The notes: generated from the letters alone by a model not told the origin. Shown: positions 1 to 7,584, counted from the stretch's first letter. The stretch is 11,247 nt of DNA from Pseudomonadota bacterium (GCA_021802595.1 JAJZRT010000064.1:1-11247), one strand, 5' to 3'. Numbers and translations are program-made.

Positions 1-1
1 C

Positions 2-643
2 ATCGATTTCTCGTTCACCTCGGGGAGCGTCTCCACCGCAGCCCTGGGCAACAGCTACACCGCCACGGTCGGCGGCGTGACGCTCACGGCCAGCGCCTGG
101 GGCAGCACGGGAATCGGCAAGAAATTCGCGACGGCCGCACTGACGCTCACCTCAGGTGCGGGCCTCGGCGTGTGCAACAGCAGCGAAGGGGTGAACTGCA
201 CGGGCAACGCCAGTGTGCTGGGCAACACGAAAGCCGACGACCTGATCCTGTTCCAGTTTTCCCAGGCGGTCAGCCTGCAGTCGCTGAGCCTGCAACAGTA
301 TGGCGGCGACTCCGACCTCAGCCTCTGGGCCGGCAGCGGCACCTTCAGCCCGGCCGGCCTGAAAGCCAGCCTGCTGGGCGGAACCGCCACGACCTACAGC
401 AACACCAGCAAGGTGAACGACATCAAGACCGTCAGCCTGGCTGCGGCCTATCCCGGGACTTACGACTGGCTGGCGATCGCCGCCAGCGCCACCAACAAGG
501 ACAAGCTGGGCGACCTGGCCAGGCTGCAGTCCCTGACGATCAATCCCGTGGCGCAACCGGTGCCGGAAAGCGCCACCTGGATGACCATGCTGGCCGGCCT
601 CGGCCTGATCGGCTTCCGCGTGACCCGGCGCACGCAAGGCTGA
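2..643 (+). CDS. PEP-CTERM sorting domain protein, 3' part (5' end outside window)
   Basis: The frame is open from base 2 to the TGA at 641-643, giving 213 visible residues; the start lies upstream of the window. The body is rich in Gly, Ser, Ala and Thr with few charged residues, as in extracellular matrix or surface proteins. The C-terminus has the three-part PEP-CTERM signal: VPESATW (the usual VPEP motif with Ser for the second Pro), a hydrophobic segment (MLAGLGLIGF) and a basic tail (RVTRRTQG). In this family the tail is recognised by an exosortase at the inner membrane and the protein is exported, often with exopolysaccharide. The body matches no enzyme I recognise, so its specific job is unknown. 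A GTG at 77 could be taken as a start, but coding continues upstream of it without a stop. An intrinsic terminator follows 20 bases after the stop, so this is the end of its transcript. Confidence 0.85.
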   Translation: MDFSFTSGSVSTAALGNSYTATVGGVTLTASAWGSTGIGKKFATAALTLTSGAGLGVCNSSEGVNCTGNASVLGNTKADDLILFQFSQAVSLQSLSLQQYGGDSDLSLWAGSGTFSPAGLKASLLGGTATTYSNTSKVNDIKTVSLAAAYPGTYDWLAIAASATNKDKLGDLARLQSLTINPVAQPVPESATWMTMLAGLGLIGFRVTRRTQG

Positions 644-662
644 ACAGCCGGCCCTCCCCATC

Positions 663-687
663 AACCCGCCCGCGTGGCGGGTTTTTT
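663..687 (+). terminator. Rho-independent terminator of the PEP-CTERM gene
   Basis: An 8-bp perfect stem (AACCCGCC / GGCGGGTT) with a 5-base loop (CGCGT) is followed by a T run at 682-687. It lies 20 bases after the stop codon at 643 and separates this gene from fbp. Confidence 0.9.
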
Positions 688-728
688 CATGCCCGAATTT
701 CACGTGCCTGACAGGGGTATTTGATGCC

Positions 729-744
729 TTTATCACGTGATAAA
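729..744. promoter_or_regulatory. Perfect 16-bp palindrome upstream of fbp (operator candidate)
   Basis: TTTATCACGTGATAAA is a perfect palindrome ending 49 bases before the fbp ATG. A TAAAAT hexamer (741-746) that could serve as a -10 box overlaps its right edge, although no good -35 was found. A second CACGTG core lies at 701-706, 33 bases (about three helical turns) from the one at 734-739. The symmetry and place suggest a dimeric regulator controlling fbp. The regulator is not identifiable from the sequence. Confidence 0.5.
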
Positions 745-793
745 ATGTTTGATTGTTCTAATATATTTATCTATCCCGCTTCTGGAGATCGTC

Positions 794-1807
794 ATGCACA
801 CCGGCACCACCCTTACCCAGTTCATCATTGAAGAGCAGCGCCGCACCGCCGGCGCCACCGGCGACTTCACCTCGCTGCTGAACGACGTCGTCACCGCCTG
901 CAAGGCCATCTCCAACGCCGTCAACAAGGGTGCGCTGCTGGGCATGATGGGTTCGCTGGAATCCGAGAACGTGCAGGGCGAAACGCAGAAGAAGCTCGAC
1001 GTCATCACCAACGACATCATGATCCGCTCCAACGAGTGGGCCGGCCACCTCGCCGGCATGGCGTCCGAAGAAATGGATGACGTATATGCGATTCCCAACC
1101 AGTACCCGCTCGGCAAATATCTTCTGGTCTTCGATCCGCTCGACGGCTCCAGCAACGTCGACGTCAACATCTCGGTCGGCACCATCTTCTCGATCCTCAA
1201 GGCCCCGGTCGCCGGCCGCGCCGCCAAGATGGAAGACTTCCTGCAGACCGGCACCCAGCAGGTATGCGCCGGCTACGCGATCTACGGTTCCTCGACCATG
1301 CTGGTGCTGACTTTCGGCCACGGCACCAACGGCTTCACGCTCGACCGCGACGTCGGCGAGTTCGTGCTGACCCATCCCAACATGCGCATCCCGACCGAAA
1401 CCAGGGAATTCGCGATCAACGCCTCCAACATGCGTTTCTGGGAAAAGCCCGTCCAGCGCTACGTCGACGAGTGCCTGGCCGGCAAGACCGGTCCGCGCGG
1501 CAAGGACTTCAACATGCGCTGGGTCGCCTCGATGGTCGCCGAAGTGCACCGCATCCTCACCCGCGGCGGCATCTTCATGTACCCCAAGGACACCAAGGAC
1601 CCCGCCAAGGCCGGCAAGCTGCGCCTGCTGTACGAGGCCAACCCGATGGCCTTCATCGTCGAGCAGGCGGGCGGCGCCGCGACCACCGGCTACCAGCGCA
1701 TCCTCGACCTGGCACCCGAAGGCCTGCACCAGCGCGTGCCGGTGATCCTCGGCTCCAAGACCGAAGTGGATACCGTGACCGGCTACCATCACGAAAAGGC
1801 CGCGTGA
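794..1807 (+). CDS. fbp: Class I fructose-1,6-bisphosphatase
   Basis: This cytoplasmic enzyme hydrolyses fructose 1,6-bisphosphate to fructose 6-phosphate and phosphate, the committed step of gluconeogenesis; it also serves the Calvin cycle where that is present. The protein has 337 residues, close to the usual length for bacterial class I enzymes (about 330). The metal-binding motif FDPLDGSSN is at residues 113-121 and the C-terminal signature [20 protein letters not shown] starts near residue 275, followed by RVPVILGSK. The frame is open back to a GTG at 737, but the extra residues there are not part of the family and overlap the palindrome. The ATG at 794 has GGAG (784-787) at suitable spacing and begins [11 protein letters not shown], as in homologues. 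The gene stands alone between two terminators and converges on a cyclic-di-GMP gene. Confidence 0.97.
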   Translation: MHTGTTLTQFIIEEQRRTAGATGDFTSLLNDVVTACKAISNAVNKGALLGMMGSLESENVQGETQKKLDVITNDIMIRSNEWAGHLAGMASEEMDDVYAIPNQYPLGKYLLVFDPLDGSSNVDVNISVGTIFSILKAPVAGRAAKMEDFLQTGTQQVCAGYAIYGSSTMLVLTFGHGTNGFTLDRDVGEFVLTHPNMRIPTETREFAINASNMRFWEKPVQRYVDECLAGKTGPRGKDFNMRWVASMVAEVHRILTRGGIFMYPKDTKDPAKAGKLRLLYEANPMAFIVEQAGGAATTGYQRILDLAPEGLHQRVPVILGSKTEVDTVTGYHHEKAA

Positions 1808-1828
1808 GCTGGTCCCTGCGCAGAAATG

Positions 1829-1857
1829 AAAAAAGCCGGGCGATGCCCGGCTTTTTT
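1829..1857. terminator. Bidirectional intrinsic terminator between fbp and the GGDEF-EAL gene
   Basis: The stem is GCCGGGC (1835-1841), loop GAT, GCCCGGC (1845-1851), flanked by six A on the left and six T on the right. It is symmetrical and works as a terminator on both strands. It ends fbp on the plus strand (stop 1807) and the minus-strand gene (stop at 1874). Confidence 0.92.
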
Positions 1858-1873
1858 CATGGTCGCGTCATGA

Positions 1874-4018
1874 CTACGCCGCTTCCAGCCGCTGGCGCGA
1901 CCGCAGATACCTGATGCATTCATCCGGCGGCAGTGGCCGGCTGAACAGGTAGCCCTGGGCCTGATCGCAATGGTTGCTGCGCAGGTAGCCCAGCTGCGCA
2001 TCGGTCTCGACGCCTTCTGCCACCACGGTGAGCCCCAGGCTGCCGGCCAGCGCGATGATGGTGCGCACGATGGCGGTGTCGTTCTCGTCGCCCGGAATGT
2101 CGCGGATGAACGAGCGGTCGATTTTCAGGCAGTGAATGGGGAAACTCTTGAGATAACTCAGCGAGGAATAGCCGGTGCCGAAGTCGTCCACCGCGATGCG
2201 GATGCCCAGCTGCTCCAGTTCCGCCAGCACGTTCGCCGCCGTCGCCAGATTGTCCATCAGCGACGACTCGGTGATCTCCAGTTCGAGATCGTTCGGCGCC
2301 AGCCCGCTGTCGCGCAAGGCGGTGCTGACTTCCTCGGCCAGGTCCTTCTGGCGGAACTGGCGCGTCGACAGGTTGACCGCCATCGTGCCGGTCATCAGGC
2401 CCGCGTCCTGCCACGCGCGCAATTGGCGGCACGCCTCGCGCAGCACCCAGTCGCCGATCGGCAGGATGAGGCCGGTGTGCTCGGCAACCGGGATGAACTC
2501 CTCCGGGCTGACCGCGCCCAGTTCCGCCGGCTGCCAGCGCAACAGGGCTTCCCAACCCATCAGGCGGCCGGACAGGATTTCCAGTTTGGGCTGGTAGTGC
2601 AGCGCCAGTTCCTTGCGGTCCAGGGCCTGCTTCAGGCGTGCCTCCAGCAGCACGCGGCGCTGGATTTCGTCGGACAGATCGCGGCTGAACACCGTGAGGC
2701 AGTTGCGACCGGCCGATTTGGCACGGTGCAGGGCGAGGTCGACATAGCGCATCAGGACGCTGGCCGACTCGCCGTCACTCGGGTAGGTGACGATGCCGAT
2801 ACTGACGCTGATTCCCAGGCGGTCGTTGCCGATGTCGAACTCGCGGGCCATCGTCTGAATGAGGGTTTGGCCCACCAGCCGGGCCTGGTCGGCCGGTGCG
2901 TTTTCGAGCATGACGACGAACTCGTCGCCGCTGAAGCGGGCCAGGAAAGCCGCTTTCGGCAGGGCTGCCCGGATGCGCTGGGCGACCGCCACCAGCAGCA
3001 GGTCGCCCTGCTCGTGGCCCAGCGTGTCGTTCACATTCTGGAAATGATCCAGGTCGAGCAGCAGCACGGCGCAGGGCACCTGTCCGTCGCGGGCACGGAC
3101 GACGGACTGGTTGAGGCGTTCGCCAAATGCGGTACGGTTCGGTAGCCCGGTCAGGTCGTCATGGGTGAGCATATGGCGCATCTGGCGAAACGGCCGGCTG
3201 ACCGCCTCGGCGTAGATCGCGCGGTAGAGGAAATAATAGGCAAACACCTTGTAGGTGTGCCCCAGCAGGTTGGCCGTACTGCTCACCTCCACATAGACGA
3301 TGAAGAACAGTTCGCCCGCCGCCATCAGCAGCAGCGACAGCATCAGGCTCTCGATATCGCAGTGGGTGATCCGCGTGCGGCGCAGGTACAGCAGGACGGC
3401 AATCGAAAGGTAGAAGACGAACATCCCCCATTCGAGCGTCAGCTTGAGCGCAGTCATGCCCTGGCCGGCCACATACATGGCCGGGATCGCCTGGGGCGCG
3501 GCCAGAAGCCCGTAGGAAAGCGCTCCCAGCACCAGCAGAACCCCGGCCCAGCCATAACGGCTCGCCGGATAATGCGTGACGGGCGTTTCCGGAAGCAGCA
3601 CATAGGCCAGCAGCCCCGCCCCGGCGGCGAGGCGGGCGCTCAGCCAGAACAGGATCGCCTTGTGGGGCGTATTGGGCGTGATCAGGTCCGGCATGCCCGC
3701 ATACGAGAGGAAATGCAGCATGTCGAACAGCGCCACGGCCAGAAACGCGCAGCCCACCACCACGGCGCGAATCGAGCGCACGGTTTCCTGCGCGCCGTGA
3801 CCGGTGAAGAAAACCAGCGCCGCCACGATGACGGCGAAGATCTCCATCATCGAATGGGCGGCCAGGAACGCCGGCGCCGAGATCGACAACTGATTGGCCG
3901 GAACGGCCTGCCACAGAAGGAGCGGAATGCTTGCGACCAACAGCAATATGCCGGCGAGGCGGTGTGTCTCTTGTCCTGGCATCGAACTGGCGGTCCTCTC
4001 TTGGCTGGAGGGTTGCAC
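1874..4018 (-). CDS. MASE3-GGDEF-EAL cyclic-di-GMP turnover protein
   Basis: This is an inner-membrane sensor protein of 714 residues. Residues about 18-275 hold seven or so hydrophobic segments with the MASE3 pattern ([27 protein letters not shown]). The GGDEF domain (about 284-445) starts [12 protein letters not shown] and has SGDEF at 363-367 in place of GGDEF. No RxxD inhibitory site precedes it. The EAL domain (about 455-705) keeps the expected motifs: EALLRW (490), ELEITES (579), DDFGTG (611), KID (632) and EGVE (668). It should therefore bind metal and hydrolyse c-di-GMP. Whether the cyclase half is active or only binds GTP cannot be read from the sequence. The 4018 start is a GTG without a good ribosome site; the in-frame ATG at 3982 (residue 13) with AGAGAGG upstream is a real alternative. 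The MASE3 ligand is unknown. Confidence 0.93.
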   Translation of the reverse strand: MQPSSQERTASSMPGQETHRLAGILLLVASIPLLLWQAVPANQLSISAPAFLAAHSMMEIFAVIVAALVFFTGHGAQETVRSIRAVVVGCAFLAVALFDMLHFLSYAGMPDLITPNTPHKAILFWLSARLAAGAGLLAYVLLPETPVTHYPASRYGWAGVLLVLGALSYGLLAAPQAIPAMYVAGQGMTALKLTLEWGMFVFYLSIAVLLYLRRTRITHCDIESLMLSLLLMAAGELFFIVYVEVSSTANLLGHTYKVFAYYFLYRAIYAEAVSRPFRQMRHMLTHDDLTGLPNRTAFGERLNQSVVRARDGQVPCAVLLLDLDHFQNVNDTLGHEQGDLLLVAVAQRIRAALPKAAFLARFSGDEFVVMLENAPADQARLVGQTLIQTMAREFDIGNDRLGISVSIGIVTYPSDGESASVLMRYVDLALHRAKSAGRNCLTVFSRDLSDEIQRRVLLEARLKQALDRKELALHYQPKLEILSGRLMGWEALLRWQPAELGAVSPEEFIPVAEHTGLILPIGDWVLREACRQLRAWQDAGLMTGTMAVNLSTRQFRQKDLAEEVSTALRDSGLAPNDLELEITESSLMDNLATAANVLAELEQLGIRIAVDDFGTGYSSLSYLKSFPIHCLKIDRSFIRDIPGDENDTAIVRTIIALAGSLGLTVVAEGVETDAQLGYLRSNHCDQAQGYLFSRPLPPDECIRYLRSRQRLEAA

Positions 4019-4044
4019 AAGTAACCGTATTTATTGGCGAGTGG

Positions 4045-4073
4045 AGTATTTCGGTTTTATTGACATCGGTCAA
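4045..4073 (-). promoter_or_regulatory. Sigma-70-like promoter of the GGDEF-EAL gene
   Basis: On the minus strand TTGACC (4068-4073) and AATACT (4045-4050) are separated by exactly 17 bases. Transcription would start near 4038, giving a short leader to either the GTG at 4018 or the ATG at 3982. The -35 matches 5 of 6 consensus bases and the -10 matches 4 of 6. Confidence 0.5.
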
Positions 4074-4153
4074 CGCCGGCAGGTGACACAGCCGGCAAAC
4101 GACTTGGTCGGACCGTTGCATTCTGAATGGGGGTTCACCACAGTTGGCGGGTT

Positions 4154-4187
4154 ATCGGCCTTATGTGGAGCTCCACATAAGGCCGAT
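4154..4187. repeat. 34-bp perfect palindrome
   Basis: The half-site ATCGGCCTTATGTGGAG (4154-4170) is followed directly by its exact reverse complement, with no loop. Symmetry stops at both outer edges (T at 4153, T at 4188). There is no T run, so it is not a normal terminator. It could be a recombinase or transposase site or a dimeric operator. Confidence 0.8.
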
Positions 4188-4431
4188 TATGTAGATGCCT
4201 CGATTATGGGCACTTCTATAAATCGCGTTTAAACACCGACACTTCCCGACCGGGTTTCATTTTTTGAGATTTATGGCCGGGGGTGAGGTTTCTGCCTGTC
4301 CTTTTGCACGCCATGTGCCGGTCACGGGTGATATTTCACCTGATTTCATACCGCCCCCTGCATCCGGGCGCACCTACCCTGTCAAAGGCAAACACCTTTA
4401 ACCGAATCAGCGTCTCAATACGCTTGAGGTT

Positions 4432-4451
4432 GCACCCAAAGGCACCCAAAG
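4432..4451 (+). repeat. Tandem GCACCCAAAG pair
   Basis: Two exact 10-bp copies lie in tandem, followed by GGGTCGG, 35 bases before the start of the RAYT remnant. AAAGGGGTC-type sequence is, to my recollection, common ahead of RAYT genes, so this is probably part of the same remnant. Confidence 0.4.
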
Positions 4452-4485
4452 GGGTCGGCTTCGAGTTTATTTATAAGGATCAATC

Positions 4486-4560
4486 ATGCCCCGTCGCCCG
4501 CGCATCAAATTAGCGGGAGTACCGCAACACGTCGTCCAGCGCGGCATCAACCGAGAGTGA
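4486..4560 (+). pseudogene. REP-associated tyrosine transposase (RAYT), N-terminal remnant
   Basis: Starting at the ATG at 4486, with AAGGA at 4475-4479 (6 bases upstream), 24 codons read MPRRPRIKLAGVPQHVVQRG and then INRE. This is the typical start of Y1 (IS200-like) RAYT transposases, which act on REP hairpins; full proteins are usually about 200-300 residues. Coding then runs into the left inverted repeat of the IS3 element, and the TGA stop (4558-4560) is the first three bases of that element. The catalytic HUH and tyrosine motifs are missing, so the gene is dead. The rest of it is not found on the other side of the IS, so the insertion was accompanied or followed by a deletion. Confidence 0.75.
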
Positions 4561-4591
4561 ACCGCCCCGGCTTTCGTGGAGGCCATTTGGT

Positions 4592-5539
4592 TTAAGTGCA
4601 GGCCGTTGATTCGGCCTGTTCGGCGAGTTGCCGGTAGTAGTTTGCCTCAGCTTCGGCGGGAGGGATATAACCGATGGGTTCGAGCAGACGGACGTGGTTG
4701 AACCACGCCACCCATTCCAGCGTCGCCAGTTCCACCGCTTCCCGCGTCTTCCACGGGCCGCGCCGGTGGATCAGTTCCGCCTTGTACAGCCCGTTGATCG
4801 TCTCGGCCAGCGCGTTGTCGTAGCTGTCGCCCTTGCTTCCCACGGAGGGTTCGACCCCCGCCTCGGACAGGCGCTCGCTGTAGCGGATCGACACATACTG
4901 CGAGCCCCGGTCGGAGTGATGCACGAGGCTGCCGTCGCGTTCCGGCTGACGGGCATACAACGCCTGCTCCAGCGCGTCCAGCACGAAGTCCGTCGTCATC
5001 GTCCGGCTCACCCGCCAGCCGACGATGCGCCGGGCGTACACGTCGATGACGAACGCCACATACAGCCAGCCCTGCCAGGTTGAGACATAGGTGAAATCCG
5101 ACACCCATAACTGGTTCGGGCGATCCGCCCTGAACTGGCGATTCACCCGATCCAGCGGACACGGCTGCCTGGGATCAGGAATCGTCGTGCGCACGACCCT
5201 GCCGCGCACCGCGCCGCGCAGACCAAGACGGCGCATCAGCCGCTCGACCGTGCAGCGCGCGACCTCGGTCCCTTCGCGTTTCATCTGCCGCCAGACCTTG
5301 TCCGCGCCGTAGACCTCAAGATTGGCCTGCCAGACGCGTTCGATCTCGGGTATCAACACATCGTCGTATTGTGCGCGCGCGCAACGCAGCGCCGGATCGC
5401 GCTGGCGCGCGGCATGACACCGGTAGCCCGATGGGGCGATCTGCAAGACCTTGCAGATCGGCTCGACCCCGAAGGCGTCGCGATGCCGGTCGACAAAATC
5501 GTTCAGGATTTGAGACGGCGGTCGAGCTCCGCCTGGGCG
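4592..5539 (-). CDS. IS3-family transposase OrfB (rve integrase domain), made as OrfAB by -1 frameshift
   Basis: This is the catalytic half of the transposase. It has the DDE triad of retroviral-type integrases: D in SDFTYV, D in [10 protein letters not shown] in NALAETING, with 35 residues between the second D and the E. An HTH_21-like start ([17 protein letters not shown], then LQIAPSGYR) precedes the catalytic core. The frame is -1 relative to OrfA and stays open across the overlap. Slippage at G-TTT-TTC would join it to OrfA, giving a fused protein of about 411 residues, a normal length for IS3 OrfAB. No stop or missing catalytic residue was seen, so the element could still be active. If OrfB is also made alone, its start is uncertain; the frame has a TTG-type start at 5446. 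Confidence 0.9.
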   Translation of the reverse strand, partial: RPGGARPPSQILNDFVDRHRDAFGVEPICKVLQIAPSGYRCHAARQRDPALRCARAQYDDVLIPEIERVWQANLEVYGADKVWRQMKREGTEVARCTVERLMRRLGLRGAVRGRVVRTTIPDPRQPCPLDRVNRQFRADRPNQLWVSDFTYVSTWQGWLYVAFVIDVYARRIVGWRVSRTMTTDFVLDALEQALYARQPERDGSLVHHSDRGSQYVSIRYSERLSEAGVEPSVGSKGDSYDNALAETINGLYKAELIHRRGPWKTREAVELATLEWVAWFNHVRLLEPIGYIPPAEAEANYYRQLAEQAESTACT

Positions 5540-5826
5540 AAAAACGCGCTCGCCAGTTTGAGGATTTCGTTGGCACGGCGCAGCTCCTTGACCTCGCGCT
5601 CCAGCTCCTTGACGCGTTGCGCCTCGATCGTGGTCACGCCCGGACGCTGGCCGGTGTCAATCTCATGCCGACGCACCCAAGTGTGCAGGGTAGGTGCCGA
5701 GCAGCCGATCTTGGCGGCTATCGATTCAATGGCGGCCCACTGTGATGGGTGGCTGGCGCGACACTCGCCAACCAGGCGCACGGCGCGCTCGCGGACTTCA
5801 GGGGAGAACTTTACGGGTTTCTTCAT
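5503..5826 (-). CDS. IS3-family transposase OrfA (helix-turn-helix)
   Basis: A 107-residue protein begins [19 protein letters not shown], the standard start of HTH_Tnp_1 (OrfA) proteins. A helix-turn-helix lies at about residues 10-50 ([21 protein letters not shown]). A leucine-zipper-like coiled coil follows at about 68-95 ([20 protein letters not shown]), which in this family mediates multimer formation. It binds the IS ends and is the N-terminal half of OrfAB. The ATG lies 51 bases inside the right inverted repeat end. Confidence 0.92.
   Translation of the reverse strand: MKKPVKFSPEVRERAVRLVGECRASHPSQWAAIESIAAKIGCSAPTLHTWVRRHEIDTGQRPGVTTIEAQRVKELEREVKELRRANEILKLASAFFAQAELDRRLKS
5539..5545 (-). 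promoter_or_regulatory. Candidate -1 ribosomal frameshift site of the IS3 element
   Basis: On the minus strand G TTT TTC lies within the zone where both orfA and orfB frames are open, about 36 bases before the orfA stop. Slipping back one base here places the ribosome in the orfB frame. It is not a perfect X XXY YYZ heptamer, because the first base is G. Confidence 0.45.
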
Positions 5827-6004
5827 GGCTCCATCTTCTCAAGAGTTGGAGCCTCCTCAAAATCCGGGGCGGTTCAATGAGATAAATGATGGCGAGAAAA
5901 AACAATGCGATGCTGAGAATCATCTAGCCGACCTCCCACCGCTGTGAGGCGGAGGAGTAAAAAGCGAAGTGCGAACTTTGTTTATTTACTCAAAGGAGGC
6001 CGAG

Positions 6005-7018
6005 ATGAGATTTTGTGGCATAGACCTGCATTCGAACAATAGCGTTGTGGTAGTGACTGACGAAACCGACAAGGTACTCGTCAGCCGGCGTTGTCCGAAT
6101 GATCTTCAGAAGATACTGGCTTTGCTCGCCCCGCACCGCGCTGAACTGGCCGGGGTGGTCGTCGAATCCACCTACAACTGGTACTGGCTGGTCGATGGCC
6201 TGATGGCTGAAGGCTACGCCGTCAGGCTCGCCAACACCGTCGCCATGAAGCGCTACGACGGACTCAAGTACAGCGACGACGAGACCGACGCCGCACATTT
6301 GGCGCACCTGTTGCGGCTGGGCATCCTGCCCACCGGCTACATCCACCCGCCCACGGAACGCGCATTGCGCGATCTGGCCCGCAAGCGCATCCAGCTCGTG
6401 CGTGACCGCACCCGGCATGTACTGGCGGTACAGAATATCCTCGCCCGCCAGACCGGAGGTTGCGTCGCGAGTAATACCATCAAGCGCTGGACTGCCGGCG
6501 ACGTGGACGCCCTTGGGCTGGCAACGGATGTCTGCCTGGCCGTGCAATCGAATGTTGCCGTCATGGCTGCGCTGAACCTGGAAATCGGGCGGATCGAGGC
6601 GCGTCTGCTGGAGGGCGCGAAGCTACGCCCGGACTACGCGCGACTCAAAAGCATTCCCGGCATCGGCGAGGTGCTCGCCATCGTCATCATGCTGGAGACC
6701 GGCGATGTCAGCCGCTTCGCCCAAGTCGGCAACTTCGCCTCCTATGCGCGTTGCGTGGACAGCGCGCGTTATTCAAACGGCAAGAAGAAAGGCGAAGGCA
6801 ATACCAGGAACGGCAACGCCTATCTGGTGTGGGCGTTCATCGAGGCGGCTAACTTTGCACGCCGTTTCAACGAGGAAGCACGGCGATTCTTCGACCGCAA
6901 GAAAGCCCGAACGAACGGGGTCGTGGCGACCAAGGCGCTGGCGCACAAGCTGGCGCGGGCGAGCTATCACGTGCTGAAGACGAAACAGCCGTTCGATGTG
7001 AAACGCTGTTTCGCCTGA
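6005..7018 (+). CDS. IS110-family transposase (DEDD recombinase, bridge/seek RNA-guided)
   Basis: A 337-residue protein. The N-terminal RuvC-like domain carries the DEDD residues: D7 (CGIDLHS), E54 (VVEST), and D92 and D95 (DDETDA). A helical middle (about 115-205) leads to the C-terminal Transposase_20 domain (about 213-290, LKSIPGIGEVLA to GNTRNGNAYLVWA). The catalytic serine is probably S257 in ARYSNGKKK, or S253. This family performs RNA-guided strand exchange with a structured RNA from the non-coding arm of the element. The ATG at 6005 is preceded by AAAGGAGG five bases upstream, far better than the ATG-like start at 5969. All catalytic positions are present and there is no frameshift, so it looks functional. 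Confidence 0.93.
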   Translation: MRFCGIDLHSNNSVVVVTDETDKVLVSRRCPNDLQKILALLAPHRAELAGVVVESTYNWYWLVDGLMAEGYAVRLANTVAMKRYDGLKYSDDETDAAHLAHLLRLGILPTGYIHPPTERALRDLARKRIQLVRDRTRHVLAVQNILARQTGGCVASNTIKRWTAGDVDALGLATDVCLAVQSNVAVMAALNLEIGRIEARLLEGAKLRPDYARLKSIPGIGEVLAIVIMLETGDVSRFAQVGNFASYARCVDSARYSNGKKKGEGNTRNGNAYLVWAFIEAANFARRFNEEARRFFDRKKARTNGVVATKALAHKLARASYHVLKTKQPFDVKRCFA

Positions 7019-7417
7019 ATGGTTTGGTGACGGCAGGTCAGCCAGTAAAGGGGTCTGGGCATGAACCAGCGAGTCTGGATGGAGGCCTGCCGTCACCGCC
7101 TGTGTTGTTGTATCCGGGTCGTCTGCCGGGTGAGCCAGTTGGGGTTTGGACGCGGGATACCGCGAGCCACGGATCTGTGATCGTTACCCGGACACTGCGG
7201 CGGCACCAACGTTTCTCTGGGGCGGGATTCCGCCAGGGCGGGGGGCAGTCCATCGCATACCGCTTGATCCATATGGGTGGCAGGCACGATTCGGTCGTAG
7301 CCAGCAATGAGGAAACGGGTTCGGCCTGAAACAACAAGGCAGAATGCAAGGCAAGAAAAACCCGCCTTCAACAAGCGGGCGGGTAAGGTGTTCGCGCTTG
7401 ACTACGGTCGGCTAATG
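7019..7417 (+). ncRNA. IS110 right arm, probable seek/bridge RNA region
   Basis: About 400 non-coding bases follow the transposase stop. A 12-bp perfect inverted repeat, GGTGACGGCAGG (7026-7037) and CCTGCCGTCACC (7086-7097), encloses 48 bases, followed by several GC-rich hairpins (for example GCGGGATTCCGC near 7221). No open frame here resembles a protein. In IS1111-type elements this position encodes the RNA that guides target choice. The exact RNA ends and the target- and donor-binding loops were not resolved. Confidence 0.5.
7356..7384 (-). terminator. Terminator-like hairpin, minus strand
   Basis: On the minus strand ACCCGCC, an 11-base loop and GGCGGGT are followed by a T run (complement of 7356-7360). 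It lies in the right end of the IS110 element. There is no minus-strand gene feeding into it, so it may act as insulation against transcription entering the IS, or simply be part of the RNA arm. Confidence 0.5.
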
Positions 7418-7584
7418 GGTGACCCCTTTGGTTCGCTTTGGCTTGTAAACCAAATAACCTTAAAAATCAGTTTGTTGATCGAATCTACAACTAAAGTTGT
7501 ATAGACAACCCCGCAGGCATCTCAGCACAGTCGAGAAAACCCCAAGCGCAATACTTGGGGATCAAAAAATACAGGGGGAGAGGC
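7418..7584. promoter_or_regulatory. Leader region of the RTX locus
   Basis: This AT-richer stretch lies between the IS110 end and the first RTX start. It has an inverted repeat TACAACT-AA-AGTTGTA (7486-7501) and a hairpin CCCCAAG-7 bases-CTTGGGG (7540-7560). A weak promoter candidate is TTGATC (7475-7480), 17 bases, TGTATA (7498-7503); the inverted repeat covers its spacer and -10, as an operator would. Read on the minus strand, the 7540-7560 hairpin is followed by TTTTCT and could be a terminator. The promoter call is weak. Confidence 0.35.

Larger units (their letters stand above)
4074..4485. other. Intergenic region without a convincing gene
   Basis: About 410 bases between the minus-strand promoter and the RAYT remnant. 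It holds a 34-bp palindrome (described separately) and two related direct motifs just after it (CGATTATGTAG at 4184-4194 and CGATTATGGG at 4201-4210). A tandem GCACCCAAAG pair (4432-4451) runs into GGGGTCGG before the RAYT start. A 76-codon frame at 4283-4513 has no family resemblance and no ribosome site and is not called. Base composition is less GC-rich than in the flanking genes. Confidence 0.5.
4558..5876 (-). mobile_element. Complete IS3-family insertion sequence
   Basis: The element is 1319 bp with terminal inverted repeats matching at 23 of 26 positions (4558-4583 and 5851-5876), both beginning TGAACCGCCCCGG. It carries two overlapping reading frames on the minus strand in the IS3 orfA/orfB layout. 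No matching 3-4 bp direct repeats are seen outside the ends (GAG on the left, ATG on the right), which points to a rearrangement after insertion. It truncates the RAYT gene on its left. Confidence 0.88.
5918..7417 (+). mobile_element. IS110-family insertion sequence (IS1111-like layout)
   Basis: A DEDD transposase gene is flanked by subterminal inverted repeats TAGCCGACC (5925-5933) and GGTCGGCTA (7406-7414). The ends given assume the IS1111-group habit of 7 extra bases on the left and 3 on the right, so they are approximate. The left arm is short (about 85 bases) and the right arm long (about 400 bases). That is the layout in which the guide RNA is encoded downstream of the transposase. As is usual for this family, no target duplication is expected or seen. 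Confidence 0.7.

Noticed and set aside
152..736. Long minus-strand frame opposite the PEP-CTERM gene
   Set aside because: It lies antisense to a clear coding frame, crosses the terminator and resembles no protein; high GC makes such frames common.
767..1792. 341-codon minus-strand frame opposite fbp
   Set aside because: Fully antisense to a conserved enzyme; composition (runs of Gly, Ala, Val, Asp) is typical of shadow frames.
1970..4024. Two long plus-strand frames opposite the GGDEF-EAL gene (1970-3145, 3161-4024)
   Set aside because: The minus strand carries all MASE3, GGDEF and EAL motifs; these are antisense shadows rich in Gln, Arg and His.
4283..4513. 76-codon plus-strand frame before and over the RAYT start
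   Set aside because: No ribosome site and no family resemblance, and it overlaps the better supported RAYT start in another frame.
5316..5576. 86-codon minus-strand frame inside the IS3 element
   Set aside because: It is the third frame across the orfA/orfB junction; the conserved motifs are in the other two frames.
7024..7374. Short frames on both strands in the IS110 right arm
   Set aside because: They overlap each other, lack ribosome sites and recognisable domains, and the region folds as structured RNA.
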